Shown here in pieces: positions 34,815 to 43,030 of a DNA stretch of 50,761 nt. A program made the position numbers and the translations under genes. Source of the stretch: Akkermansiaceae bacterium (GTDB taxonomy: Bacteria > Verrucomicrobiota > Verrucomicrobiia > Verrucomicrobiales > Akkermansiaceae); assembly GCA_015062005.1 (NCBI GenBank), contig SUVL01000020.1:1-50761 (forward strand). The letters run 5' to 3'. The notes under the pieces are model-generated. The model had not been told where the DNA came from. It was given only the letters and a program-made list of their open reading frames with translations, and ran no database searches. Within the stretch, counting starts at the first letter, position 1. Each line of letters starts with the position of its first letter.

Positions 34815-35753
34815 GTGACACTGGTGAACGACACGGTGTGGCTCACGGCAGATCAGATGGCCACGCTCTTCCAGCGAAATAAATCCACCATTTCGCGACA
34901 CATAAAAAACGTGTTTGAATCAGGAGAATTGGAAGAATCCTCAACTGTTGCATTTTTTGCAACAGTTCAGCGCGAAGGAGACCGCTCGGTAGAACGCACA
35001 CTGTGCTATTACAACCTGGATGTCATCATCAGCGTAGGGTATCGTGTCAAATCGCACCGTGGTGTCCAATTCCGCATCTGGGCCACCCAGATTCTGAAGG
35101 AATATCTCACTAAAGGCTTTGCGCTCAATGATGATTTATTGAAACAAGCGGGCGGCGGCAATTACTTCGACGAGCTTCTGGCGCGGATCCGGGATATCCG
35201 CTCATCTGAAAAAGCCTTCTACCGGAAGATTCTGGAAATATACGCCCTGAGCATTGATTACGATCCCTCTACTGAAGCCACGCAACGCTTTTTCAAAACA
35301 GTGCAAAATAAAATGCACTACTCCGCACACGGCCATACTGCTGCGGAAATCATCTACACACGAGCAGATGCGGAAAAAGATTTCATGGGGCTCACCAGCT
35401 GGGTCGGTCGTTTCCCCCAGAAGAAGGACACCACCTTTGCCAAAAATTACCTTTCCTCGGATGAGCTGGACACGCTGAACCGGATTGTGAGCCTTTATCT
35501 GGATTTTGCGGAACTCCAGGCAAAAAGCCACATCCCCATGTATATGGCCGACTGGATAAAGAAACTGGATGATTTCCTGAAATTATCAGGCAAGGAGCTA
35601 CTCACGCACGCAGGGGAAGTCTCTGCCGAAATTGCCCGGGAAAAAGCTCATGCGGAGTACGACAAATTCAAAGAGAGAACCCAGCTGCAGCTCTCACCCG
35701 TTGAAATTCATTTTCTGGAATCGTTCGACGCAGCCAGAAAACGGCTGCAATAG
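34815..35753 (+). CDS. RhuM-family protein, N-terminus overrun by repeats
   Basis: A 312-residue member of the RhuM (virulence-associated) family of unknown biochemical role, usually found on islands beside restriction-modification or mobile genes. TVWLTADQMATLFQRNKSTI (a DNA-binding-like helix-turn-helix), HIKNVFESGELEESSTV, YYNLDVIISVGYRVKSHRG and QFRIWATQILKEYLTKGF are typical. The frame is open upstream to 34701 and aligns with the second RhuM for five more residues (LTGDG...), then reads into repeat sequence with no ATG, GTG or TTG. Only the GTG at 34815 is usable, so about 17-20 N-terminal residues are missing or replaced. The repeat array resumes right after the stop codon. Confidence 0.75.
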   Translation: MTLVNDTVWLTADQMATLFQRNKSTISRHIKNVFESGELEESSTVAFFATVQREGDRSVERTLCYYNLDVIISVGYRVKSHRGVQFRIWATQILKEYLTKGFALNDDLLKQAGGGNYFDELLARIRDIRSSEKAFYRKILEIYALSIDYDPSTEATQRFFKTVQNKMHYSAHGHTAAEIIYTRADAEKDFMGLTSWVGRFPQKKDTTFAKNYLSSDELDTLNRIVSLYLDFAELQAKSHIPMYMADWIKKLDDFLKLSGKELLTHAGEVSAEIAREKAHAEYDKFKERTQLQLSPVEIHFLESFDAARKRLQ

Positions 35754-35756
35754 GGC

Positions 35757-35945
35757 AACACGCCTCCTCTTCCCGATGATGGGAAAAAAACTGGCCACGG
35801 CCCACCGGATAACGATATCCTCGCTTCGCTTGGACGATATCTTGCCTGAGTCCACGCGCAGCGTGGATATCGTCTTGCGCAGCAAGATATCGTCCGCCGC
35901 AGGTGGATATCGTCCCCGCCCGCCAGGGCGGGGATATCGTTTCCC
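35757..35945. repeat. Hairpin array, unit 5
   Basis: The same words in the same orientation as 34142-34790, starting four bases past the RhuM stop codon with CTTCCCGATGATGGGAA and ending GGGGATATCGTTTCCC. The RhuM gene is therefore embedded in one array. Confidence 0.85.
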
Positions 35946-35955
35946 CTATATGGGC

Positions 35956-36433
35956 ACTTCTAAAAACTCGAAACGAATCAACAAGTTGGAATTTGGCGAG
36001 CCGCAGGCGAGCGGAAAATCAGCCCCGGCAGGGGCGTAAGAACACTAGCCGGGGGTAAGAGCGCGTCAGCGCTCGACCCGTGAGGGCGTAGCAAGCGAGC
36101 GAATGCGAGACGCGAAGCCCCAAGCCCCCGGTAAATTGAAAAAATATCGGAGCCCCGGAGGGGTGACAGCCAGTCACGGCGTAGGGCGTAAGCCCGGAGA
36201 CGGAAAAGCACAGCATCAGTGTATTGCATCGCTTTCTGTCACCCCTCCGGGGCTCCATTTTAATTTATCGCATTCCGGGGGCTGCGCCCGCAGGGGGCTA
36301 CGTCCGCTTCGCGGTCTACGCCCACCCAGGTTGCGGGCTTACCCCCGGCTAGTGTTCTTTCACCCACTTCGTGGGCTCAAAATTCCTCGGGCTTTCAGCC
36401 CGACATATTCCCATTTAGTGACTTTTTAGAAGT
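35956..36433. repeat. Nested palindromic element C
   Basis: Bounded by ACTTCTAAAAA (35956-35966) and its complement (36423-36433), as is element B. The next inner sequence matches the right arm of element B (ACGAATCAACAA...TTGGAATTTG). Two inner arms of 21 bp are perfect inverted repeats: 36039-36059 with 36338-36358, and 36149-36169 with 36236-36256. It lies between the RhuM gene and the end of uvrC, with no coding capacity. Confidence 0.88.
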
Positions 36434-36442
36434 CCCCAATCG

Positions 36443-37993
36443 TCAATTTCCCTTCAGCCACCGGCTGAAGCCCTGGGCCCACTTCAGGGAAATACCGGGC
36501 AGCTCGGCCAGCTCCTCCGGGCTGCGGGAGCGGATACCCGGCACGGTGTGGAAACGCGCCAGCAGCAGCTCCTTGCGGCGCGGCGTCATCGAAGGATACG
36601 CATCCAGCTTGCTCTCGCGCACACGCTTACGCACCAGCAGCTCATTGTAATTATTCGCAAAGCGGTGCGCCTCATCGCGCAGGCGCTGCAGCAGACGCAG
36701 CGCACCGCACTCGTGGCTCAGCACCAGCGGCTCGGCCTGCCCCGGCAGGTAAATCTCCTCATCGCGCTTCGCCAGGCCCACCACCGGCATGTGCTGCAAG
36801 CCAATCTCCGCCAGCACCTGCACCGCAATCGCCAGCTGGCCCTTGCCGCCGTCCACCACCACCAGATCCGGCACCTTGATAGGCGCCTTCCCCTGCGCCC
36901 CCAGCTCCTTGAGCCAGGCATACAAATCAGCGTCCTCCGGTTTATCGAAAAGCGCGCTGCTCTCATTCACAATGCGCGAATAGCGGCGGCGCACCACCTC
37001 CAGCATGGAAGCAAAATCATTCTGCCCGTCCACCCCCTTGATGCGGTAGCGGCGGTACGCCGCATTGTCCGGCCGCCCATTCGTAAACCGCACCATACTC
37101 GCCACAATGTGGTTGCTCGATAAGTTCGAAATATCGAAACACTCCATCACCGCCGGCGGCTGCGGCATACCCAGCGCTGCGGCCAGCTCTGCCAGGTCGC
37201 GGTCCGGGTCCACCGTGCCGGGCAGGTCGGGCGAGCGGCGGGCAAAGCGGCGGGTCGGCTCCAGCGTCTTGATGATATTCTCACGCACATCGCGCAGGCG
37301 GGCAGCCTGCTCAAAATCCAGCGCATCGGCGGCGGCCATCATCTCCTGAGTCAGCGCATCCAGATGCGCCTGGCGCCCGCGCCCCTCCAGCAGCCCCAGC
37401 GCCGCCTCAAACTGCTCCCGGTACGCCTCCGGCGAAATCCGGCCGATGCACGGCGCCGAGCAGTGGCGAATCTCATCATCATGACAATGGCGGTACTGTT
37501 CCTCCCCCGGGTGGCGGCAGGTGCAGGTGCGCAAGCGGAAGCGGTGGTTGAGCCACTCCACCGTCTCCTTCAGCGCCGTAGCATGCACAAACGGGCCTAT
37601 GTAGCGCGCGCCGTCATCCTTGCGCAGCCGCACCAGCGAAAAGCGGGGAAACGGCTCCTGGCGGCTCGCCCGCAGCAGATAATACCGCTTATCATCCCGC
37701 AACTGCACATTGTAGTGCGGCCGGTACTCCTTGATAAGCTTCTGCTCCAGAATGAGCGACTCCTGCTCATTGCGCACCTCGTAATAATCGAAATCCACAA
37801 TCGCCGCGATAAGCGCACGCGTCTTGCCATTCTCCAGCGTCGCGCGCGATGGTGAGAAATAATTTGCCAGCCGCCGGTGCAAATCCTTCGCCTTCCCCAC
37901 ATAAATCACGCCTCCGCCCTCCCCCTTCATCAGATAAACCCCGGGGCAGTGCGGAGTCCCCCGCCACTTCTCTTTCAGGTTCACACCCGCCAT
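36443..37993 (-). CDS. uvrC: Excinuclease ABC subunit C
   Basis: Makes the dual incisions in nucleotide excision repair with UvrB. The 516-residue protein has the N-terminal GIY-YIG nuclease (PGVYLMKGEGGGVIYVGKAK, about 18-37), the UvrB-binding helices (about 207-240, AADALDFEQAARLRDVRENI), the second, RNase H-like nuclease (ECFDISNLSSNHIVASMV, later VVVDGGKGQLAIA and LRDEAHRFANN), and a short helix-hairpin-helix region (LLLARFHTVPGIRSRSPEEL). It is about 95 residues shorter than Escherichia coli UvrC, mainly at the C-terminus, which carries one rather than two HhH motifs. A promoter ends 6 nt before the ATG. Confidence 0.95.
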   Translation of the reverse strand: MAGVNLKEKWRGTPHCPGVYLMKGEGGGVIYVGKAKDLHRRLANYFSPSRATLENGKTRALIAAIVDFDYYEVRNEQESLILEQKLIKEYRPHYNVQLRDDKRYYLLRASRQEPFPRFSLVRLRKDDGARYIGPFVHATALKETVEWLNHRFRLRTCTCRHPGEEQYRHCHDDEIRHCSAPCIGRISPEAYREQFEAALGLLEGRGRQAHLDALTQEMMAAADALDFEQAARLRDVRENIIKTLEPTRRFARRSPDLPGTVDPDRDLAELAAALGMPQPPAVMECFDISNLSSNHIVASMVRFTNGRPDNAAYRRYRIKGVDGQNDFASMLEVVRRRYSRIVNESSALFDKPEDADLYAWLKELGAQGKAPIKVPDLVVVDGGKGQLAIAVQVLAEIGLQHMPVVGLAKRDEEIYLPGQAEPLVLSHECGALRLLQRLRDEAHRFANNYNELLVRKRVRESKLDAYPSMTPRRKELLLARFHTVPGIRSRSPEELAELPGISLKWAQGFSRWLKGN

Positions 37994-37999
37994 ACCCGC

Positions 38000-38028
38000 A
38001 TCTTAGCAAAACAGCAGCCCTAAATCAA
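38000..38028 (-). promoter_or_regulatory. Promoter of uvrC, start-proximal
   Basis: TTGATT (38028-38023), 17 bp and TAAGAT (38005-38000) on the minus strand, with the ATG 6 nt further on. Confidence 0.6.
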
Positions 38029-38110
38029 GCAAGCAATCCACCCCAGATGTCCCCCAATGCCCCCCCCTCGAATATTCAATTGTCAATCGTCAATAGTCAA
38101 TCGTCAATCC

Positions 38111-38202
38111 CAAAAGTCCCTTGGGGTTTTGCAACCCTCACCATCAAAAGTCCCTTGGGGTTTTGCAACACTTACCCCAAAAAGTCCCTTGGGGTTTTGC
38201 AA
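38111..38202 (+). repeat. Three 34-bp-spaced iterons upstream of the second AAA ATPase
   Basis: AAAGTCCCTTGGGGTTTT plus flanking C and GCAA occurs at 38111, 38145 and 38179, each copy 24 bp and exactly 34 bp apart. The motif is itself an imperfect palindrome. The third copy ends 7 bp before the -35 box of the ATPase promoter. Confidence 0.85.
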
Positions 38203-38209
38203 ATTAGTA

Positions 38210-38238
38210 TTGACAATCAATAAAAAAGAAAATACAAT
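38210..38238 (+). promoter_or_regulatory. Promoter of the second AAA ATPase gene
   Basis: TTGACA (38210-38215), exactly 17 bp and TACAAT (38233-38238), one of the best promoters in the window. The leader would be about 23 nt. Confidence 0.8.
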
Positions 38239-38267
38239 CCATTTCAGAGCAAAACAAGTCTACAACC

Positions 38268-39620
38268 ATGCAAAGATTCGCCATAGAGCAGCTGAAAATC
38301 TGGCACCGGAATCCACGGAGGAAACCTCTTCTCCTCATGGGTGCTCGCCAAGTCGGCAAGACATGGCTGATGCAGGAATTCGGTCGGCAATATTTCAAGC
38401 ACGTCGCCTACATCCGATTCGACTACAACGAGCGCGCCAGAAACGCCTTCAGCGCAGATTTTGATGTCAAGCGCATCCTTGAATCCATCTCCATCATCGG
38501 CAAATGCCCGGTAGATGCCAATGACACACTCATCATACTGGATGAAATCCAGGAATGCCCCGCAGCCCTGACCTCCCTGAAATACTTCTGCGAAGAAGCA
38601 CGCGAATATGCCATCATCGCCGCCGGCTCCCTTCTGGGCGTGGCAGACCATGTGGGCACTGGCTTCCCCGTTGGCAAAGTCGACCGGCTGGACCTCTACC
38701 CCATGTCGTTCCGGGAGTTCCTCGTAGCCACCGGCAATGACTCCCTTGCCCGCCTGATAGAAACAGGAGACTGGAGCCTCATCAACACCTTTGCCGGCGA
38801 CTACATCCACCTCCTGCGCACCTATTTCTATGTAGGCGGCATGCCCGAAGCGGTCGACACCTACATCAGCACCCGCGATTACACCGCCGTGCGGGACGTG
38901 CAGCAGAACCTGCTGTCCGGTTACCGGGGAGATTTCAGCAAACACGCCCCCTCGGCCAGCCTGCCGAACATGAACCTGCTCTGGGAATCCATCCCCCAGC
39001 AACTCGCCAAAGAAAACAAGCGCTTCATATACAGCGAAGTGCTGAGCGGAGCCCGTCGCAAAACCTTCGAGTACCCCCTGCGATGGTTGCAAGACGCAGG
39101 GCTGATTCACCCTGTCCCGCGCATCAAAACGCCCAAGCTCCCCATGTCCTCCTACTGGGCTGCCGGCATCAGCAAAGTATTCTTTGTTGATGTAGGCCTG
39201 CTGGGAGCCGTCTGCGACCTGGACGCCGGCACCCTGCTGGACGGCAACCTCATTTTCGATGACTTCAAGGGCGCCCTCACCGAACAATACGTGCAGCAGG
39301 AACTGCGCGCCGCCTGCGCGCTCTCCCCCTGCTACTGGGCCAGCGAAGAAAAAAACGCCAAGGCGGAAATCGATTTTCTCTGCAGCCACCGCGGCAACAT
39401 CATCCCCATCGAAGTCAAAAGCGGCATCAACACCCAGGCTAAAAGTCTCAAAACCTATTGCCAGCGATTCCAGCCCCGAAAAGCCATCCGCACCTCCCTG
39501 AATCCGCACATGCGGCATACCCAGGATTTCAAGAAGCCCCTCTACTCCCATACCTCTTGTGAAATCCTGGATATCCCCCTCTACGCCATCTCTCGCCTCA
39601 AAAAAGAGCTCGATTGCTGA
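38268..39620 (+). CDS. AAA ATPase of the AAA_14/DUF4143 type
   Basis: A 450-residue protein with a complete ATPase core: P-loop MGARQVGKTW (24-33) and Walker B LIILDEIQECP (88-98), a likely sensor AIIAAGSLLGVA. The C-terminal DUF4143 part includes SVNLPNM-like segments, IYSEVLSGARRKTFEYP, FFVDVGLLGAVCDLDAG and a terminal nuclease-like KAEIDFLCS...IPIEVKSG, a D-x-E-x-K arrangement also seen in restriction-like folds. Role of the family is uncertain. It is isolated between repeats, with a strong promoter and three iterons, and is more complete than the related gene at 23438. Confidence 0.85.
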   Translation: MQRFAIEQLKIWHRNPRRKPLLLMGARQVGKTWLMQEFGRQYFKHVAYIRFDYNERARNAFSADFDVKRILESISIIGKCPVDANDTLIILDEIQECPAALTSLKYFCEEAREYAIIAAGSLLGVADHVGTGFPVGKVDRLDLYPMSFREFLVATGNDSLARLIETGDWSLINTFAGDYIHLLRTYFYVGGMPEAVDTYISTRDYTAVRDVQQNLLSGYRGDFSKHAPSASLPNMNLLWESIPQQLAKENKRFIYSEVLSGARRKTFEYPLRWLQDAGLIHPVPRIKTPKLPMSSYWAAGISKVFFVDVGLLGAVCDLDAGTLLDGNLIFDDFKGALTEQYVQQELRAACALSPCYWASEEKNAKAEIDFLCSHRGNIIPIEVKSGINTQAKSLKTYCQRFQPRKAIRTSLNPHMRHTQDFKKPLYSHTSCEILDIPLYAISRLKKELDC

Positions 39621-39668
39621 CCCTGCCCTGTATCCCCCCAAAAAAGGCCGAGTCTCCACTCCACCCAC

Positions 39669-39738
39669 ACAGGCCTATTATTTGACTTTTCCTGATAGTT
39701 GAATAATAATTCATGGGCCAAAAGTAGGGGTGGCGGGT
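39669..39738 (+). repeat. Island repeat I, copy 1
   Basis: AT-rich motif containing CTTTTCCTGATAGTTGAA, followed by TTCATGGGC and GTAGGGGTGGCGGG. Similar copies lie at 40404-40463 and 41744-41780. Confidence 0.75.
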
Positions 39739-39816
39739 AGTTTTGTGCGGTGGTTTCTGGGTAGCGGGGTATCTGGGTAGAGCGGACGCGGTAGGACGTC
39801 GTCGCTACGCGAGTTG

Positions 39817-39844
39817 GCGGACGGTTGCCTCGCAGCTCGTCCGC
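39817..39844 (+). repeat. Island hairpin J, copy 1
   Basis: GCGGAC...GTCCGC stem enclosing GTTGCCTCGCAGCTC. Copies at 40283-40310, 40530-40557 and 41885-41912 keep GTTGCCT and the closing stem with a few changes. Confidence 0.75.
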
Positions 39845-40282
39845 TTGGGGCGGACGGGCACTTTCGTCTCGTCCACAGTCCGCTTCGGAGCGATTAAATC
39901 CAGCCCGCGGAGCGGGCGACATACCCATAGCGAGGTGGAGCTGCGTCAGCAGCGGCCAGCGAGGGCGTAGCAAGCGAGCGCAGCGAGACGCGTAGCCCCG
40001 AACCACTCGTATAACAACAAAACAATCCGGAACCCCGCCAGCTGGCGGGGTGGCAGATAGTATGGCAGACGGCTCCGGGGACGAGCTATATCCCCCTGAG
40101 TCAGGGCAAAAACAGGGGGCAAGCCCATATCTTTTATCAATTTGTAATAGTTGAAGAAAACAAGGAGAGCAATAAGGTGGGGGAATGCAATATAAAGATG
40201 GGCAATAGGAAGGCTGAGGGCGTATTTTAATGGGCAAAGTATTCATTGTCGCGTATATTTCGCGGCGTTGCTGCGCTGGCCG

Positions 40283-40310
40283 GCGGACGGTTGCCTGGCA
40301 GCTCGTCCGC
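40283..40310 (+). repeat. Island hairpin J, copy 2
   Basis: GCGGACGGTTGCCTGGCAGC then TCGTCCGC; perfect closing stem. Confidence 0.75.
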
Positions 40311-40403
40311 GGGAGAAGGCAGGCTGGGCGATGGGATGGAGCGGTGGTTAATTTCAGCAAGAGCCCGAAGTGGGCGGCAGTGCAGCAGGAGGTGGGCAAG
40401 GGT

Positions 40404-40463
40404 AAATTATTTAACTTTTCCTGATAGTTGAATGATAATTCATGGGCAATAAGTAGGGTGGTG
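40404..40463 (+). repeat. Island repeat I, copy 2
   Basis: ATTATTTAACTTTTCCTGAT and following TAGTTGAATGATAATTCATGG, matching copy 1 closely. Confidence 0.75.
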
Positions 40464-40529
40464 AGAATAATTTATGATGGGGTGGGGAGCGCGGAGAGCG
40501 GCGCAGTCAGGTGCCGTGGCTGCGCGCGC

Positions 40530-40557
40530 GCGGACGGTTGCCTGGCGGCTCGTCCGA
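40530..40557 (+). repeat. Island hairpin J, copy 3
   Basis: As copy 2 but with GGCGGC in the loop and a final A in place of C. Confidence 0.7.
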
Positions 40558-40628
40558 GGATGGGGTGCGGCGGGAGGAGGGGAAATCGAGAGCGCGGTCG
40601 GGGTGGCCAGCAAGAAAGGAGCGGCGGC

Positions 40629-41618
40629 TTATTTCAATTCTTTGCCCTTCTTCTGCAAATCTTTCATGCAGAGCAGATAATCCTGCTCCACGCGGCTGAG
40701 GGTTCGGGCTTTATACTTCTTGTATTCCTCCGTTGCCTTTTGCATGGCCTGTTCGTGGCTGATGCTGCCGGCATCCAGCAGCAACTGCTCCCCACTCATG
40801 GTCAGCATGCGGTCCAGGTGGGCCGCCCAGTCCTGCATCGTCATAGGTTGCTCGCGCTCCGCCTGGCGCTCGGCAAAATCCAGGTAACCGGAAACAATCT
40901 GTCCCATCGCCCGCAGTTCCTTTTCGTTCAGGTAATTTTTCGCCACCCTGGCCTCCACCAGCGTCGGCTGACTCCCGGAGAAACTCATCAGCCCCATGAA
41001 TTCTTTCTCGGCATCCGCGCGGTGGTAAATCACCTCCGCAGCCGTCTCACCATGCACGGCATAGTGAATCTTGTTCTGCACCTTCTTGAAAAACTCCATG
41101 GATATCTCCGCCATGGGGTCATAATCAATGCTCGTGGCATAAATCTCCAGCACCTGCCGATAAAACACCTTCTCCGACGCTCGGATGTCGCGAATACGCG
41201 CCAGCAGCTCCTTGAAATAACCGCCGCCCCCCAGCTCCTTCAACCGGGCATCATCCATGGCAAAACCCTTCCGCATATACTCCTTGATGATCCCGGAAGC
41301 CCACAAGCGGAATTGCACCCCCCGCTGTGATTTTACTCGATACCCAACCGATATGATAACATCCAGACTATAAAAGGTCACAGGCTTGTCAGAATGTGCA
41401 ATGTGCAAAATTTGCACATTGCTTTCTCTCGACAACTCACCCTCTTCAAAAACATTCTTAATATGCTTAGTAATCACAGAACGATCGCGCTGAAACAGCT
41501 CAGCCATCTGAGCCGTACTCAGCCAAACCGTATCCTCCTCAAAGGTAACGTCAACCTTAGTCACACCATCTGGCGTGGTGTACATCAGCAAAAAAGAATC
41601 CTGTTTATCGTAAGCCAT
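40629..41618 (-). CDS. RhuM-family protein
   Basis: A 329-residue complete RhuM-family member, useful as a reference for the damaged copy at 34815. N-terminal MAYDKQDSFLLMYTTPDGVT precedes EEDTVWLSTAQMAELFQRDR, a helix-turn-helix-like segment, then HIKNVFEEGELSRESNV, FYSLDVIISVGYRVKSQRGV and QFRLWASGIIKEYMRKGFA. The molecular role of the family is unknown; it often travels with type I restriction-modification genes, as here, 0.45 kb from such an operon. The ATG at 41618 was chosen because it leaves a normal family N-terminus. Confidence 0.85.
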   Translation of the reverse strand: MAYDKQDSFLLMYTTPDGVTKVDVTFEEDTVWLSTAQMAELFQRDRSVITKHIKNVFEEGELSRESNVQILHIAHSDKPVTFYSLDVIISVGYRVKSQRGVQFRLWASGIIKEYMRKGFAMDDARLKELGGGGYFKELLARIRDIRASEKVFYRQVLEIYATSIDYDPMAEISMEFFKKVQNKIHYAVHGETAAEVIYHRADAEKEFMGLMSFSGSQPTLVEARVAKNYLNEKELRAMGQIVSGYLDFAERQAEREQPMTMQDWAAHLDRMLTMSGEQLLLDAGSISHEQAMQKATEEYKKYKARTLSRVEQDYLLCMKDLQKKGKELK

Positions 41619-41743
41619 GAATAAAAAAAGCACCCCCTGTCGGGAACTACCTCAGCAGTCTATCACAACCACCCCATGCAGTAAAGCAAAGGAACATAAA
41701 ATCATGCAAACATACAAGAACAATACATCACGACCACCACCCG

Positions 41744-41780
41744 CACAGGTCTATTATTTAACTTTTCCTGATTATTGAAG
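41744..41780 (+). repeat. Island repeat I, copy 3
   Basis: ATTATTTAACTTTTCCTGAT, then TATTGAA, with the GGGCAATAAGTAGAGGTGG part displaced to about 41822. Confidence 0.65.
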
Positions 41781-41884
41781 AGAAAAGGTTGGGCAATAGG
41801 AGGGAGAGGGTAATATAAAAATGGGCAATAAGTAGAGGTGGTGGGTTGTTTAGTGCGGGTGAGGTGCCGTGGCTGCGCGCGCGG

Positions 41885-41912
41885 GCGGACAGTTGCCTAG
41901 AGGCTCGTCCGC
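41885..41912 (+). repeat. Island hairpin J, copy 4
   Basis: GCGGACAGTTGCCTAGAGGC then TCGTCCGC; a partial further copy (TTGCCTGCGCCTCGTCCG) follows within 30 bp. Confidence 0.7.
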
Positions 41913-42072
41913 TTCAGGTGGAACTATTGCCTGCGCCTCGTCCGATGTGAGGTCGAAGGGCTAGGACGGTCAACTTCTTCTTATCCTCAGGCGTGTCCTG
42001 ACTGGGCGGTGGCTGATTCGTGGGAACAGTTGCAGCTAGTATGAGCACTGGCGGCACAGTGAGTTGTTTGTA

Positions 42073-42987
42073 TCAGATATTACGGAGAGGCAAAGATGAA
42101 TGTTCTATTTCAAACCTTGGGTATTTGTAAAGAGTCTGCGCAGTCCTGATTCCGTTATAGGCTGCGGCTTCATCCAGAGTTGGGGATGATTTAACACTTT
42201 TGATGCCAGCTTGTTCAAACTTCATCGCTATATATGGAATGAGAATCCCATTCGAACAACGTATCTTTATCCGCTTTTCATCAATTGCCTTTTGAGCATT
42301 GATGCGGGCTAATACCCTAATCTCTTCTTCATATTCAAATGATGGATGCTTGAAAAGGCAGCCAACGCTTGATACAAAATCAGAAAAAGCATGAACGAGA
42401 GACAATTTGATCCCTTCATTTATATGACCATTTACAATATACGCATTGTATAAAACAAAAAAATGCTGCAAAAATTTATTTATCAGTTGTTTCTGAACAC
42501 ATCGATTGTATATAACGCCACACATTGAGAAACTCGTTCCCTTGAATGAAAAGGAGTCTGAATTAAATCCTACGCAATATCCATTACTTTGCGCGGATTT
42601 GGTATAATATGTCCACAAAGGCAAGCAGTCATCGTTTTTTGAAAACGACGCTACATACATATTTTTATCTGTCTGTACGCAGGAAAGTGGATGCTTGTAC
42701 GACAATATTATTTGATTTAACGCCCCAACGTTACGCTTAAACGTCTCATCTGCCTCCATTTCTTGAATACACTCGCGTATTACATCGTGAATGTACACAT
42801 TTTCGCTTATATCGTTCAAACAGTCCCAGCGTGTAAGCCTCAGCTCTTGGCTTTGTAATATTCCATTTAATCCTTCAGCACTTGTGTAATGGTATATAAC
42901 CTCTGGGATACTGCAATACTGTTGAATATCTTCGATAAGATTCGCATATTCGGCATCATTTTCTTCGGGAATAGAAGCTGTTGTCAT
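42073..42987 (-). CDS. DUF2971-family protein
   Basis: A 304-residue protein, visibly richer in A and T than its operon neighbours. The signature VIYHYTSAEGLNGILQSQEL with later LTRWDCLNDISENVY is that of DUF2971 proteins. The segment YVASFSKNDDCLPLWTYYT is also typical, as is CVGFN. The biochemical role is unknown; members often lie beside defence genes. It is the last gene of the type I restriction-modification operon. The ATG at 42987 is preferred, but a GTG at 43026, four bases past the hsdR stop and about 12 nt from an AGGAGG in the end of hsdR, is a real alternative. Confidence 0.78.
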   Translation of the reverse strand: MTTASIPEENDAEYANLIEDIQQYCSIPEVIYHYTSAEGLNGILQSQELRLTRWDCLNDISENVYIHDVIRECIQEMEADETFKRNVGALNQIILSYKHPLSCVQTDKNMYVASFSKNDDCLPLWTYYTKSAQSNGYCVGFNSDSFSFKGTSFSMCGVIYNRCVQKQLINKFLQHFFVLYNAYIVNGHINEGIKLSLVHAFSDFVSSVGCLFKHPSFEYEEEIRVLARINAQKAIDEKRIKIRCSNGILIPYIAMKFEQAGIKSVKSSPTLDEAAAYNGIRTAQTLYKYPRFEIEHSSLPLRNI

Positions 42988-43030
42988 AATAATTTCGTTC
43001 AATAGTTTGAACTGGCACCCTTTCACATTT

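Larger units (their letters stand above)
39621..40628. other. Repeat-rich intergenic region
   Basis: About 1 kb without a supported gene. It holds two copies of the AT-rich motif ATTTGACTTTTCCTGATAG (39669 and 40404), three of the four GCGGAC...GTCCGC hairpins (39817, 40283, 40530), and a GAGGGCGTAGCAAGCGAGCG stretch (about 39960-40000) shared with element C near 36080. Confidence 0.7.
41619..42072. other. Intergenic region with island repeats
   Basis: No gene is supported. It has repeat I copy 3 (41744-41780, continuing in scattered form to 41860) and hairpin J copy 4 (41885-41912), then unremarkable sequence up to the end of the DUF2971 gene. Confidence 0.65.

Noticed and set aside
34044..34901. 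A 285-codon minus-strand frame across the hairpin array
   Set aside because: The predicted protein only repeats translated hairpin words and has no start-proximal promoter; composition follows the repeats.
38062..38098. Short TCAATCGTCAAT repeats before the iterons as a separate replication origin
   Set aside because: There are only a few imperfect copies, and no replication protein gene or AT-rich unwinding region was found beside them.
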